Part shown: positions 8,825 to 15,078 of the stretch, piece after piece
Layout: each line of letters opens with the position of its first letter
Position numbering within the stretch: position 1 is the stretch's first letter
Virus record (IMG/VR): IMGVR_UViG_3300010150_000095
Coordinates: 1 to 29,827 of that record
DNA length: 29,827 bases
Source: a virus
Strand: one strand, 5' to 3'
Translations under genes and position numbers: made by a program
Notes under the pieces: generated by a model
What the model saw: only the letters and a program-made list of their open reading frames with translations
The model's database searches: none
Told to the model about the DNA's origin: nothing

Positions 8825-9296
8825 AACAATAAGCGAAAATATTTCGTTTAAAGAAGCTACATTTTCTAATACAGCTAAGAGGTTAAAAATAAAAAACGAG
8901 CCTTTAGAGACACATTTAACAAATATGAAAACTGTAGCTGAAAAATGTTTCCAGCCTTTAAGAGAATGGGCAGAACATCCAATAAGAGTAAATAGTTTTT
9001 ATAGATGTGCTGAATTAAATACAGCTATCAGAGGCAGTATAAATTCTCAGCATTGTAAAGGACAAGCTATAGATATTTCTTCTTTAGGTGAAAAATCTAA
9101 CAGAGAATTATTTGAATGGATCAAAGAAAATTGTGACTTTGACCAAATGATATGGGAATTTGGTGGTGATCCCAATTTAGAAAACACTAACCCAAAATGG
9201 ATTCACATATCTTATGTGAACAAAAAATCAAACAGAAATCGCATACTAAGAGCAAAATCAAAGGGCAGTTCCGTTACATATTATGTAATGAAATAG
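8796..9296 (+). CDS. Endolysin, peptidase M15 family
   Basis: This 166-residue zinc peptidase is predicted to cleave peptidoglycan cross-bridges or stem peptides at the end of infection. The M15 signature is clear: SQHCKGQAID with H86 and D93, then H137 in WIHISY, give the zinc-binding triad. The basic N-terminal extension (about residues 1-15) is not a typical signal peptide, so export would depend on a holin. It lies in the lysis module with membrane proteins at 8648, 9438, 9722 and 10434. The start overlaps the previous gene by 29 nt, which is common here. Exact cleavage specificity cannot be told from sequence. Confidence 0.9.
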   Translation: MKKTKAKTSKTISENISFKEATFSNTAKRLKIKNEPLETHLTNMKTVAEKCFQPLREWAEHPIRVNSFYRCAELNTAIRGSINSQHCKGQAIDISSLGEKSNRELFEWIKENCDFDQMIWEFGGDPNLENTNPKWIHISYVNKKSNRNRILRAKSKGSSVTYYVMK

Positions 9297-9303
9297 TTTT
9301 AAA

Positions 9304-9438
9304 ATGCCTATACCTAAACCTAAATCTGGAGAGAAACAATCTGATTTTATGATTAGATGTGTTCCTCAACTTATGCAATATCATCCTAAACAGGAGGCTA
9401 TAGCTATTTGTTACCAAACTTATAAAGACAAGAAATAA
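9304..9438 (+). CDS. 44-residue conserved small protein
   Basis: This short ORF begins MPIPKPKSGEKQSDFMIRC and ends YQTYKDKK. Its layout (basic-proline start, DFMxRC, then a C-terminal AIAICYQT segment) resembles a short motif found alone or fused to structural proteins in many phages, with two conserved cysteines. Function is unknown. The stop overlaps the next start as TAATG, and the start lies 7 nt after the endolysin, so it is packed like a real gene in the lysis operon. Confidence 0.7.
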   Translation: MPIPKPKSGEKQSDFMIRCVPQLMQYHPKQEAIAICYQTYKDKK

Positions 9439-9725
9439 TGCCTAAAGAAATATTAGATAAAAAAGTAGCCATTGATTTAGACAACGATGGTAGTAGTGAT
9501 ATAAAGCTAGATATCAAGTTTATAGGTTTATTAGTGGGAGGTTTAATCAGCTTAACTATGACTTATTCTCAATTAACTACAGAAATAGAATTAGCTAAAG
9601 AGTTACCAATAGTAGAGTTTAAAGAAGATAAAATAACAAATCAAAAGATAGAATTTATACAGAAAGAAATAGATAATTTACAGGAACAAGTAAATCAGTT
9701 AGAGAATAAAATATACAAAAGATGA
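9438..9725 (+). CDS. Membrane protein with coiled coil, inner-membrane spanin candidate
   Basis: This 95-residue protein has a hydrophilic N-terminus (ILDKKVAIDLDNDGSSDIKLD), one membrane segment at about 28-45 (FIGLLVGGLISLTMTYSQL), and a long C-terminal helix ending in EIDNLQEQVNQLENKIYKR, a predicted coiled coil. One membrane anchor plus a periplasmic coiled coil is the architecture of an inner-membrane spanin. The next gene, which overlaps by 4 nt, encodes a lipoprotein that could be its outer-membrane partner. The DNDGSSDIKLDIKF start is unusual for a spanin, so this role is inference. Confidence 0.65.
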   Translation: MPKEILDKKVAIDLDNDGSSDIKLDIKFIGLLVGGLISLTMTYSQLTTEIELAKELPIVEFKEDKITNQKIEFIQKEIDNLQEQVNQLENKIYKR

Positions 9726-10138
9726 AAAAAGATTTAATTTTCGCTTTATGTTTTATACTTTTTGTTTTATTATCTACTATATTTATTCAGAGCTGTAGTA
9801 ATGTTTTATATAGATCGCCATTAGTAACTCACGTTTTAGCTATTACTGAAACAGGAGACACTCTTAAAATACCTATAAGTGATATAAAACCCACTCAAAT
9901 TTATAATGTTGTAGGATATAATTATAATCCTTATTATACACAAAATTATAGAGACTGGAGGTTTTACTATGACAACTATAGAAGCGATTACAGAGGCTTT
10001 AATAGTTTTGTATATAAAACACCTAGCAGAACCATAAAAGTCTCTAATAACCCAAGCAATACAACAGGAGGAGGAAATAGTCCTGTGGCTGTTAATCCAG
10101 TTACGCAAGGAGGTGGTTCAAAAAAGAAATATAATTAA
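9722..10138 (+). CDS. Lipoprotein, outer-membrane spanin candidate
   Basis: This 138-residue protein has a basic start, a hydrophobic core (residues 5-22) and a lipobox-like IQSC with C25 as the lipidated residue. The mature part is rich in Tyr and Asn in its middle (residues about 65-100) and in Gly/Ser/Asn at its C-terminus. It starts by ATGA overlap with the coiled-coil membrane protein upstream, as expected for a two-component spanin pair. It might instead be a surface lipoprotein that blocks superinfection. Sequence alone does not decide. Confidence 0.65.
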   Translation: MKKDLIFALCFILFVLLSTIFIQSCSNVLYRSPLVTHVLAITETGDTLKIPISDIKPTQIYNVVGYNYNPYYTQNYRDWRFYYDNYRSDYRGFNSFVYKTPSRTIKVSNNPSNTTGGGNSPVAVNPVTQGGGSKKKYN

Positions 10139-10339
10139 ATGAGCTTAAATAAAAACATAGCTGAATTAGATGAAAAAACTTTAAAAGAGCAGATTGCTGT
10201 AGGTCAAACGATTCAAAAAGTAAACACTCTTTTAGATATATCAGAACATTTAAACAATGAGAGTTGGGATGGTGTAAGAAGATTAGAGTTAATTGTTCAA
10301 ATAGAGAATAGATTGTCTAATCTAATTGAAGAATTATGA
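10139..10339 (+). CDS. Small helical protein of unknown function
   Basis: This 66-residue soluble protein starts immediately after the lipoprotein stop and ends in ATGA overlap with the next gene. It is acidic and helical (IAELDEKTLKEQ, then RRLELIVQIENRLSNLIEEL as a predicted C-terminal coiled coil). No family recognised. The tight packing supports that it is real. Confidence 0.65.
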   Translation: MSLNKNIAELDEKTLKEQIAVGQTIQKVNTLLDISEHLNNESWDGVRRLELIVQIENRLSNLIEEL

Positions 10340-10437
10340 ATTATGAAATATACTATTTTATTATATGGGCAATTTCAATAATATTATATGCTACTTTTTT
10401 AATAGAAATAATAAGAAAAATTAACAATAAAAAATGA
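10336..10437 (+). CDS. 33-residue membrane peptide
   Basis: The ORF encodes a single hydrophobic segment (about residues 5-26, with FIIWAISIILYATFLIEII) followed by a basic tail RKINNKK. It has ATGA overlaps at both ends, with the genes at 10139 and 10434, so it sits as a perfect link in the translational chain. Position before the holin suggests a lysis or membrane role. No family recognised. Confidence 0.55.
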   Translation: MNYEIYYFIIWAISIILYATFLIEIIRKINNKK

Positions 10438-10835
10438 GTAATATATTAGCAAAAATATTTGGAAATACTGGAGTTGGAATAGCTGAAAAAATATCAGGGA
10501 TCGTAGATAAGTTTGTTCATACCAAAGAGGAGAAAGCAGAGTTTCAAAAACAGATGGATCAGATATGGATTTCAGCAGAGGCTGATATGCAAAAGAATGT
10601 TACCGAGAGGTGGAAAGTAGATTTAATTAATGGCAATACTTTAACTAGATCAGTCAGACCTATTGTATTACTTTTTTTAATTGTTTCTACTGTACTTTTA
10701 GTTTTTGTAGATTCAGGTAGTATTAATTTTGAAGTATCTTCTGAATGGATAGAGCTTTTAAAGGTGCTTTTAATGGTAACAGTATCAGCGTATTTTGGTG
10801 GTAGATCGTATGAAAAAGTAAAGAATAATGGCTAA
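10434..10835 (+). CDS. Holin (GTA/3TM holin-like family)
   Basis: This 133-residue protein resembles the 3TM holin family (PF11351-like). It has an N-terminal amphipathic helical part (KIFGNTGVGIAEKISGIVDKF), a helical linker with EEKAEFQKQMDQ, then membrane segments at about 76-96 (RSVRPIVLLFLIVSTVLLVF) and 105-124 (ELLKVLLMVTVSAYFGGRSY). These holins form lesions in the inner membrane that release the endolysin. The conserved RSxRP before the first membrane segment and FGGRSYEK at the end are typical. The start overlaps the previous gene by ATGA. Confidence 0.78.
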   Translation: MSNILAKIFGNTGVGIAEKISGIVDKFVHTKEEKAEFQKQMDQIWISAEADMQKNVTERWKVDLINGNTLTRSVRPIVLLFLIVSTVLLVFVDSGSINFEVSSEWIELLKVLLMVTVSAYFGGRSYEKVKNNG

Positions 10836-10968
10836 GAGATATTTAACTCCTGCTTACATAGATAAACCTAAAAGAAAACGTAAAGGAATACATAGTAAAA
10901 CTAAAAACACAAATAACAAAAATGGAAAATACTACACAGGCACAAAATACAGAGGACAAGGAAGATAA
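10828..10968 (+). CDS. 46-residue basic protein of unknown function
   Basis: The ORF begins MAKRYLTPAYIDKPKRKRKG and ends KYRGQGR. It is strongly basic, with Lys/Arg clusters, and probably binds nucleic acid or a phosphate-rich surface. It overlaps the holin end by 8 nt. Its last 47 nt are shared with another ORF (10922-11062) in a different frame. Small proteins with this start seem familiar from flavobacterial phages, but I know no function. Confidence 0.6.
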   Translation: MAKRYLTPAYIDKPKRKRKGIHSKTKNTNNKNGKYYTGTKYRGQGR

Positions 10969-11062
10969 TATAATTTTAGATATTAAGAACAGAAAAAAAT
11001 TTGAAGAGAAATCTCCACAATGTGATTTACACGATGGTGAATGTCTAAGTTGTGGTAGTTAA
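10922..11062 (+). CDS. 46-residue protein with C-terminal Cys/His motif
   Basis: The ORF starts MENTTQAQNTEDKEDN and ends in CDLHDGECLSCGS, a C-x2-H-x3-C-x2-C pattern that could bind zinc. It starts inside the 10828 gene in another frame, sharing 47 nt. The part beyond the overlap keeps a protein-like composition with four metal-ligand-type residues, which supports coding. It is the last gene of the lysis/structural run before the 266-nt non-coding region. Function unknown. Confidence 0.5.
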   Translation: MENTTQAQNTEDKEDNIILDIKNRKKFEEKSPQCDLHDGECLSCGS

Positions 11063-11328
11063 GTTTGTTTATAGTAATCAAGATTAATTGACAAATAAAG
11101 TCAACCACATATGATACTATACATAATAAATTATTATATATTTGCAAAACAGACGCACATCTGTTCAAGGTGCTAAACTTCAGTAACTACGACTGTTGGA
11201 TCAGGCAATTTAATTAGTTCTTTTTACTTAGGGGGGGATTTTTCTTTCTTTTTCTTTTTTGTCCTTTTTTCTTTTTCTTTCTTTATTATTAAAATAATTG
11301 TTAATAATCGTTATATTTATAAACAATT
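11063..11328 (+). other. Non-coding boundary region with hairpins, G7 and a polypyrimidine tract
   Basis: No gene of convincing type is seen here. It contains a TTGAC/GTCAA inverted repeat (11088-11104), a perfect -7 box TATATTTG (11137-11144) without a clear -33 box, a perfect 6-bp hairpin AACAGA/TCTGTT (11148-11165), a 4-bp CAGT/ACTG hairpin (11181-11195), seven G at 11231-11237, and a 47-nt almost pure pyrimidine tract (11239-11285, one G). It separates the lysis module from the replication module, and could be a leader RNA, an origin region or both. Nothing matched a riboswitch or tRNA I know. Confidence 0.5.
11291..11315 (+). promoter_or_regulatory. CGTTATA-type promoter candidate 2
   Basis: AAA at 11291-11293, 15 nt, CGTTATA at 11309-11315, and ATG at 11329. 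It is the only member of the set at the head of the replication module. It could allow later or autoregulated expression of this region. Confidence 0.5.
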
Positions 11329-11562
11329 ATGGAGTTTACTACAGAAAAAATAGATAAAATAGTTAGTTTTAAAACAATCAAAGACAGAGAAAAAATATCT
11401 AGATTATTAGAGATTGATGCAATTCAATATACTAATCTTGGTATAGATTCAAGTAAAAGAGCTAAATCAAAAGTTAAAAGAAATAGTAGATATATTTACA
11501 GAGCTATACAAGAATTAGATTTTGAAATGGGTGCTAAATTTCTATTATATCAAGATAAATAA
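11329..11562 (+). CDS. Small basic protein, first gene of the replication module
   Basis: This 77-residue protein contains LGIDSSKRAKSKVKRNSRYIY followed by RAIQELDFEMGAKFL. It is basic and helical and may bind DNA or a replication partner. I believe related proteins occur beside NinG-like genes in flavobacterial phages, but no function is known to me. It is followed directly by the NinG-like gene with no gap. Confidence 0.65.
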   Translation: MEFTTEKIDKIVSFKTIKDREKISRLLEIDAIQYTNLGIDSSKRAKSKVKRNSRYIYRAIQELDFEMGAKFLLYQDK

Positions 11563-11955
11563 ATGCCAAGAAAAACATCTAGAAAAACTTTAATAAAAAA
11601 ACTAGATAGAATATTTAGCTTATATATAAGGCTAAGAGATTCAGATAAAAAAGGTTTTTGTAAATGTATTAGTTGTCAAAAAAAATTCTTATTTGAGGAT
11701 GTAGATGCAGGACATTTTATAGGTAGAAGACATTTATCTACTAGATATGATCCAGAGAACGTATATGCTCAATGTAGATACTGTAATAGGTATTTATCAG
11801 GAAATCAATATTTATATTCTATATCATTAGAAAAAATAAAAAAAGGCTTACCTAAAAAATTATTAAAGAAATCAAGAGAAATACTAAAGTTATCAAACGA
11901 TGAACTTATTTCGTTAATAACTAAATATAAAAATCTTTTGGATAAAATGGAATAA
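11563..11955 (+). CDS. ninG: NinG/Rap-like recombination nuclease
   Basis: This 130-residue protein matches the lambda NinG (Rap) family in its core: a zinc-binding pair C35-x2-C38 (CISC) and C71-x2-C74 (CRYC) flanking DAGHFIGRRHLSTRYDPENV. NinG/Rap is a structure-specific endonuclease that cuts branched recombination intermediates in lambda. It is shorter than lambda NinG (about 200 residues) and lacks its C-terminal part. With the ERF protein (12415) and SSB-like protein (12962) it forms a recombination set that may process replication forks into concatemers. The host-type promoter at 11936 begins inside its 3' end. Confidence 0.85.
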   Translation: MPRKTSRKTLIKKLDRIFSLYIRLRDSDKKGFCKCISCQKKFLFEDVDAGHFIGRRHLSTRYDPENVYAQCRYCNRYLSGNQYLYSISLEKIKKGLPKKLLKKSREILKLSNDELISLITKYKNLLDKME

Positions 11956-11966
11956 TCATATATTTG
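11936..11966 (+). promoter_or_regulatory. Host-type (Bacteroidota) promoter P1
   Basis: TTTTG at 11936-11940, 18 nt, then TATATTTG at 11959-11966, a full match to the TTG / TAnnTTTG consensus of Bacteroidota primary-sigma promoters. The predicted start is near 11971. The only thing downstream before the next promoter is a hairpin terminator at 12002-12031. Confidence 0.72.
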
Positions 11967-11970
11967 TAAT

Positions 11971-12031
11971 AGTTCTGTTCATTTTGTCTTTGGTAAAAGA
12001 GGGATAATCGTAAAACATTATCCTTTTTTTT
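11971..12031 (+). ncRNA. Possible ~60-nt small RNA
   Basis: The stretch lies between a consensus promoter (11936-11966) and a terminator and has no plausible ORF. The 5' half (about 11971-12000) is U-rich and unstructured and could base-pair with a target. The 3' half is the terminator hairpin. It could also be a terminated leader that limits transcription into 12092. The 5' end is predicted only from promoter geometry. Confidence 0.4.
12002..12031 (+). terminator. Rho-independent terminator
   Basis: GGATAAT (12002-12008) and ATTATCC (12017-12023) form a perfect 7-bp stem with an 8-nt loop, followed by eight T (12024-12031). It ends transcripts from 11329-11955 and from promoter P1. Confidence 0.85.
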
Positions 12032-12036
12032 GTCTA

Positions 12037-12060
12037 AAAATAAGTTATTAAATATTTTGT
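12037..12060. repeat. 24-bp direct repeat, copy 1 (other copy 19174-19197)
   Basis: This 24-bp stretch is identical to 19174-19197, 7.1 kb away. In both copies the repeat ends with the TTTTG -33 box of a host-type promoter, so it is probably a conserved upstream promoter region or a regulator-binding site. Confidence 0.9.
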
Positions 12061-12086
12061 GGATTAAATATAAATGCTTAGTTTAG
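12055..12086 (+). promoter_or_regulatory. Host-type promoter P2
   Basis: TTTTG at 12055-12059, 19 nt, then TAGTTTAG at 12079-12086 (one mismatch to TAnnTTTG). The predicted transcript start, around 12091, coincides with the ATG at 12092, so the mRNA would be leaderless or nearly so. This also argues that the upstream in-frame ATG at 12074 is not used. Confidence 0.6.
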
Positions 12087-12091
12087 CTAAT

Positions 12092-12295
12092 ATGAATACA
12101 GAACAAATCCAACGACAACAATTTATCAAGGATAACATTGATGTCAATTTAGATCAAAACAAATTAATAGAGGAAGCTGAATGGAAGGTAGATTTTTATG
12201 AACGTCAAGTCATAAAAGCATTTCAAGAATTACAGCTTTCTAAATTAGCTCTTAAAGAGTTAAAAAACAGATTAGATTATGAAACACAATTATAA
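12092..12295 (+). CDS. Small helical protein of unknown function
   Basis: I choose the ATG at 12092 because the -7 box of promoter P2 lies between it and the in-frame ATG at 12074. The protein has 67 residues, starts MNTEQIQRQQFIKDN and is almost wholly helical, with EEAEWKVDFYERQVIKAFQE and SKLALKELKNRLDYE as coiled-coil-like segments. It is the first gene of the ERF/SSB/ATPase operon. It overlaps the next small gene by 17 nt. No family recognised. Confidence 0.65.
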   Translation: MNTEQIQRQQFIKDNIDVNLDQNKLIEEAEWKVDFYERQVIKAFQELQLSKLALKELKNRLDYETQL

Positions 12296-12434
12296 TAATC
12301 TAATGCTTCCTTATTATAAGGACAGAGTAGATGCTCTGGTAGGGTATGTTCAAAAACTACAATTTGAACTAGAATACAAAGAAAAACAAGTTGAATTTTA
12401 TAAAAGAGAATGTTATGGAAAGAACACTAAATGA
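12279..12434 (+). CDS. 51-residue helical protein bridging two genes
   Basis: The ORF begins MKHNYNNLMLPYYKDRVDAL and carries a charged helix (YVQKLQFELEYKEKQVEFYK). It overlaps the previous gene by 17 nt and the ERF gene by 20 nt, filling exactly the space between them. This is typical of coupled small phage genes. The heptad-like pattern in residues 20-45 suggests a coiled coil. Function unknown. Confidence 0.55.
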   Translation: MKHNYNNLMLPYYKDRVDALVGYVQKLQFELEYKEKQVEFYKRECYGKNTK

Positions 12435-12957
12435 AAAATTAGGTATAATTCAAACAGAATTAAAGTCTAAAAAATCTAGATATAATTCTTTTGGCAAATA
12501 TTATTTTAGAAGTGCTGAAGATATACTAGAGGCTATTAAGCCATTTTTAGTACCAATGAATCTATCGGTTAGAATCAGGGAAGAATTAATTGGAGATAAT
12601 ACAATTAAGTCTACTGCTGTAATTACTGATGGTTTAAGTAGGTACAAAGCTACTGCAATAGTTGGAGTAGATATGAACCAGAAAGGTATGCAAACTCCTC
12701 AAAAGTTTGGTACTGCCTCAAGCTATGGTAAAAAATATGCTTTAGGTAATCTATTTCTAATAGACGATACTCAAGATTCTGATGCTTTAAATACACACGG
12801 ATCAAAGCCTACATTATTGGCTAAGACTCCACAACATAAAAAAGTAATTCAGGGATTAGAGAAAGGCTATAGTATAGAAGATGTCAAAAAGAAATACTCT
12901 TTGACAAAAGAAATGGAACAAGAATTAAGTAAAATAACAAAATCAATTAAAGTTTAA
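12415..12957 (+). CDS. erf: ERF-family single-strand annealing protein
   Basis: This 180-residue protein would anneal complementary single strands for phage recombination and concatemer formation. The ERF signature is clear: YNSFGKYYFRSAEDILEAIKP near the N-terminus, VGVDMNQKGMQTPQKFG, and SSYGKKYALGNLFLIDDTQD. I choose the ATG at 12415; a TTG at 12391 in frame would add eight residues that match no ERF start and lies within the preceding overlapping gene. The C-terminal 45 residues form a basic helical tail (KKVIQGLEKGYSIEDVKKKY). It partners with the SSB-like protein 5 nt downstream. Confidence 0.9.
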   Translation: MERTLNEKLGIIQTELKSKKSRYNSFGKYYFRSAEDILEAIKPFLVPMNLSVRIREELIGDNTIKSTAVITDGLSRYKATAIVGVDMNQKGMQTPQKFGTASSYGKKYALGNLFLIDDTQDSDALNTHGSKPTLLAKTPQHKKVIQGLEKGYSIEDVKKKYSLTKEMEQELSKITKSIKV

Positions 12958-12961
12958 AATT

Positions 12962-13270
12962 ATGAGTTTATTAATTAGTGCGAGTATTAATGTTGCAAAG
13001 TTACCCAAAGAGAAATTTGTAAAGGGTAAAGATGGAGCTGTCTGGTATAATTTTACCTTATCAGCTTCTGATGAATCTAAGTTTGGTAATAATGTTTGGA
13101 TATATGATAGCCAGACTAAAGAAGAAAGAGAAGATAAAAAAACCAAACATACACTAGGAAATGGTAGAATAGTGTGGACAGATGGTAATGTACAAGTATT
13201 TGAAAATGACAAAGAAGTTATTGAGTCAGATACAGAATCATCCAATGAGAAAAAAGATTTACCTTTTTAA
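12962..13270 (+). CDS. ssb: Single-stranded DNA-binding protein
   Basis: This 102-residue protein begins with SSB/OB-fold-like strands (ISASINVAKLPKEKFVKGKD, then AVWYNFTLSASDE). It ends with an acidic linker and EKKDLPF, the classic SSB C-terminal tip (DxPF) that recruits replication and repair proteins. The body is shorter than bacterial SSB (about 170 residues) and diverged. Its place between ERF and the RecA-fold ATPase fits a role in coating recombination and replication intermediates. A strong terminator follows. Confidence 0.8.
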   Translation: MSLLISASINVAKLPKEKFVKGKDGAVWYNFTLSASDESKFGNNVWIYDSQTKEEREDKKTKHTLGNGRIVWTDGNVQVFENDKEVIESDTESSNEKKDLPF

Positions 13271-13294
13271 GATACAGACTTAAGTTATCAAATT

Positions 13295-13333
13295 AGAGGG
13301 TAAAGGTATAAGTATCTTTCCCTCTTTTTTTTT
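13295..13333 (+). terminator. Rho-independent terminator
   Basis: AGAGGG (13295-13300) pairs with CCCTCT (13320-13325), an inner AAAG pairs with CTTT, and a T tract runs to 13333. A -7-like box TATATTAG (13333-13340) follows five bases before the next ATG, without a clear -33 box. Confidence 0.85.
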
Positions 13334-13344
13334 ATATTAGACAA

Positions 13345-14169
13345 ATGACAGACAAACTACTAAATCTAATGTTTGAGTTAGAGGAGCAATGCTTTGTAGA
13401 TACCTCAGAAGAATTATCTTATCCTCCAGTTGCTTTATCATTAGGAGAAAAATTACTTAAATCTAAGCAAGGAGATCAGCTAGTGCCGATACCTGTGGGG
13501 ACATATGGGAACATTTCTGTTGTCCATAGTTTACCAAAAACCAAGAAGACTTTTTTTATTTCTCTATTAGCTTCCGTATATTTATCAGGTAAAAACAATT
13601 TTGGAGGAGACTTAAAAGGTCATAGAAACGGAAGATGTCTTTTACATATAGACACAGAGCAGGGAATCTGGCATTGTCAGAGAACCTTTAAACGATGTCT
13701 ACAAATGAACAAAGATGTGGAGCAAGGGTGTTATCATACCTACGCTTTAAGAACATTATCACCAAAGACCAGAATAGAATTTATAGAACACTTATTGCAT
13801 TTTAAAAGTAATATTGGTGTATTGCTTTTAGATGGGATAGCTGATCTTTGTAATGACGTTAATAATATTGAGGAATCTAATATGGTTACTCAGAAGTTAA
13901 TGGAATGGTCAGCAATTTATAATATTCACATTTGCTGTGTAATTCACAGTAATTATGGATCAGATAAAATGACAGGACATCTAGGCTCTAGCTTAATGAA
14001 AAAGGTAGAGACAGAGATACAACTTGAAAAGAACACAGTAAACAAAGATTGGGTTACAGTAAAATGTAAGAGAAGCAGAGGTTTTGCTTTTGAGACTTTT
14101 AGTTTCCAAGTTAATGAATTAGGACTACCAGAGGTCGTAGATAATTACTACGATCCTTTAAAAGGGTAG
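13345..14169 (+). CDS. RecA-fold ATPase (RepA/AAA_25-like helicase)
   Basis: This 274-residue protein has the layout of RepA-type hexameric helicases or AAA_25 ATPases. The Walker A-like loop is SLPKTKKTFF (K65-T69), which lacks the usual glycines but keeps KKT, as in many Bacteroidota phage homologues. HIDTEQG follows at about residue 100. Walker B is GVLLLDG with D163. A sensor-like HSNYGSDKMTGHLGSS lies near residue 205. It probably unwinds DNA or loads at the origin. No DNA polymerase or primase gene is visible, so the host replisome is probably recruited. The ATG follows a -7-like TATATTAG box by 4 nt. Confidence 0.78.
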   Translation: MTDKLLNLMFELEEQCFVDTSEELSYPPVALSLGEKLLKSKQGDQLVPIPVGTYGNISVVHSLPKTKKTFFISLLASVYLSGKNNFGGDLKGHRNGRCLLHIDTEQGIWHCQRTFKRCLQMNKDVEQGCYHTYALRTLSPKTRIEFIEHLLHFKSNIGVLLLDGIADLCNDVNNIEESNMVTQKLMEWSAIYNIHICCVIHSNYGSDKMTGHLGSSLMKKVETEIQLEKNTVNKDWVTVKCKRSRGFAFETFSFQVNELGLPEVVDNYYDPLKG

Positions 14170-14170
14170 T

Positions 14171-14650
14171 ATGAATGTAAAAAAAAGTATGGAGTTACTG
14201 TTTAAAAAACATAGTAACTGGATAGATATAGTGTGTTCATTTGGTTTAGAGAAATCTCTAGCTGAAGATATTGTTCAAGAAATGTATATTAAAATCCAAT
14301 TATCATTAGAAAAAGGTTTAGATATATCATATGGTAAAGATGATATAAATTATTATTATATTTTTAAATGTCTCAGATCATTATTTTTAGATTTAAAACG
14401 CAAAGCTAAAAACGTCAAAAGAGTTGGAGTAGATAATTTAAGTAGCAAAGAGGGTGATGTAGACTTTACAGCCAAATATGAATTAGTAACTAAGGCTTTA
14501 TCTGAAATGTATTGGTACGATAGAAAGGTATTTGAATTTATAAACTCAGGAGAATCTGTAGCAAGTTTATCTAGAAAGACAGGCATCCCATATTATTCAC
14601 TTTACAACACATATAAAAAAGTAAAAAAAAGATTAAAAGATTTATTATGA
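14171..14650 (+). CDS. ECF-like RNA polymerase sigma factor
   Basis: This 159-residue protein has the two-domain plan of ECF (group 4) sigma factors. Region 2 is at about residues 5-80, with LAEDIVQEMYIKIQ as the core-binding helix and YIFKCLRSLFLDLKRKAKN as the -10-recognition helix. Region 4 is at about 100-159, with a helix-turn-helix in SVASLSRKTGIPYYSLYNTY followed by KKVKKRLKDLL. It lies in the replication module, 1 nt after the ATPase stop, and would be made early. I infer that it directs RNA polymerase to the AAA-N15-CGTTATA elements in front of the late operons. A sigma-like HTH regulator without sigma activity is the alternative. Confidence 0.75.
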   Translation: MNVKKSMELLFKKHSNWIDIVCSFGLEKSLAEDIVQEMYIKIQLSLEKGLDISYGKDDINYYYIFKCLRSLFLDLKRKAKNVKRVGVDNLSSKEGDVDFTAKYELVTKALSEMYWYDRKVFEFINSGESVASLSRKTGIPYYSLYNTYKKVKKRLKDLL

Positions 14651-15078
14651 ATAGTACGGAAGTTTTTTATAGTGATTTAAAAGTTGGAAAATATTATGAA
14701 AAACAAATATTAAATAAAATAAATAAAAAATATCCAAAAGCATATATAGAAAAAGGATATTGTAAAGACTGGGATATATACATACCTGAATTAAAAATAG
14801 GTATTGAGGTAAAGTCTGATAAAAAAAGTATGCACACAGGAAATATAGTTATAGAAATAGAATTTAATAATAAACTTTCAGCATTATCTACAACTAAATC
14901 TAAATACTGGGTTATTTATGATGGCATTAATTATAATTGGTTTTTAGTTGATAATATAAAAAAATGTATAAAAGAAAATAATTTAATTTATAAAGAATTT
15001 ATAGGTAGAGGGGATATACATTTAAAAAAAGCATATCTAATAAAAAAAGAATTAATTTATAAATATAAAGAAATATGA
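14647..15078 (+). CDS. PD-(D/E)XK-type nuclease
   Basis: This 143-residue protein shows a PD-(D/E)XK core: CKDWDIYIPELKIGIEVKSD supplies the Asp and the E-x-K (EVK), followed by TGNIVIEIEF and STTKSKYWVIYDG, as in Holliday-junction-resolvase-like or small phage endonucleases. It may resolve branched DNA or degrade host DNA. It overlaps the sigma gene by ATGA at 14647-14650. It is more Lys- and AT-rich than its neighbours and rich in A runs. Confidence 0.68.
   Translation: MNSTEVFYSDLKVGKYYEKQILNKINKKYPKAYIEKGYCKDWDIYIPELKIGIEVKSDKKSMHTGNIVIEIEFNNKLSALSTTKSKYWVIYDGINYNWFLVDNIKKCIKENNLIYKEFIGRGDIHLKKAYLIKKELIYKYKEI

Noticed and set aside
11088-11115. TTGACA-N16-TATGAT, an E. coli sigma70-like promoter
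   Set aside because: All other promoter signals are of Bacteroidota type, and TTGACA is part of a TTGAC/GTCAA inverted repeat. In such AT-rich DNA a chance match is easy.
11145-11237. Possible tRNA or known riboswitch in the boundary region
   Set aside because: No cloverleaf, T-loop (GTTCRA with pairing arms) or riboswitch core could be drawn. Kept only as an unexplained structured region.
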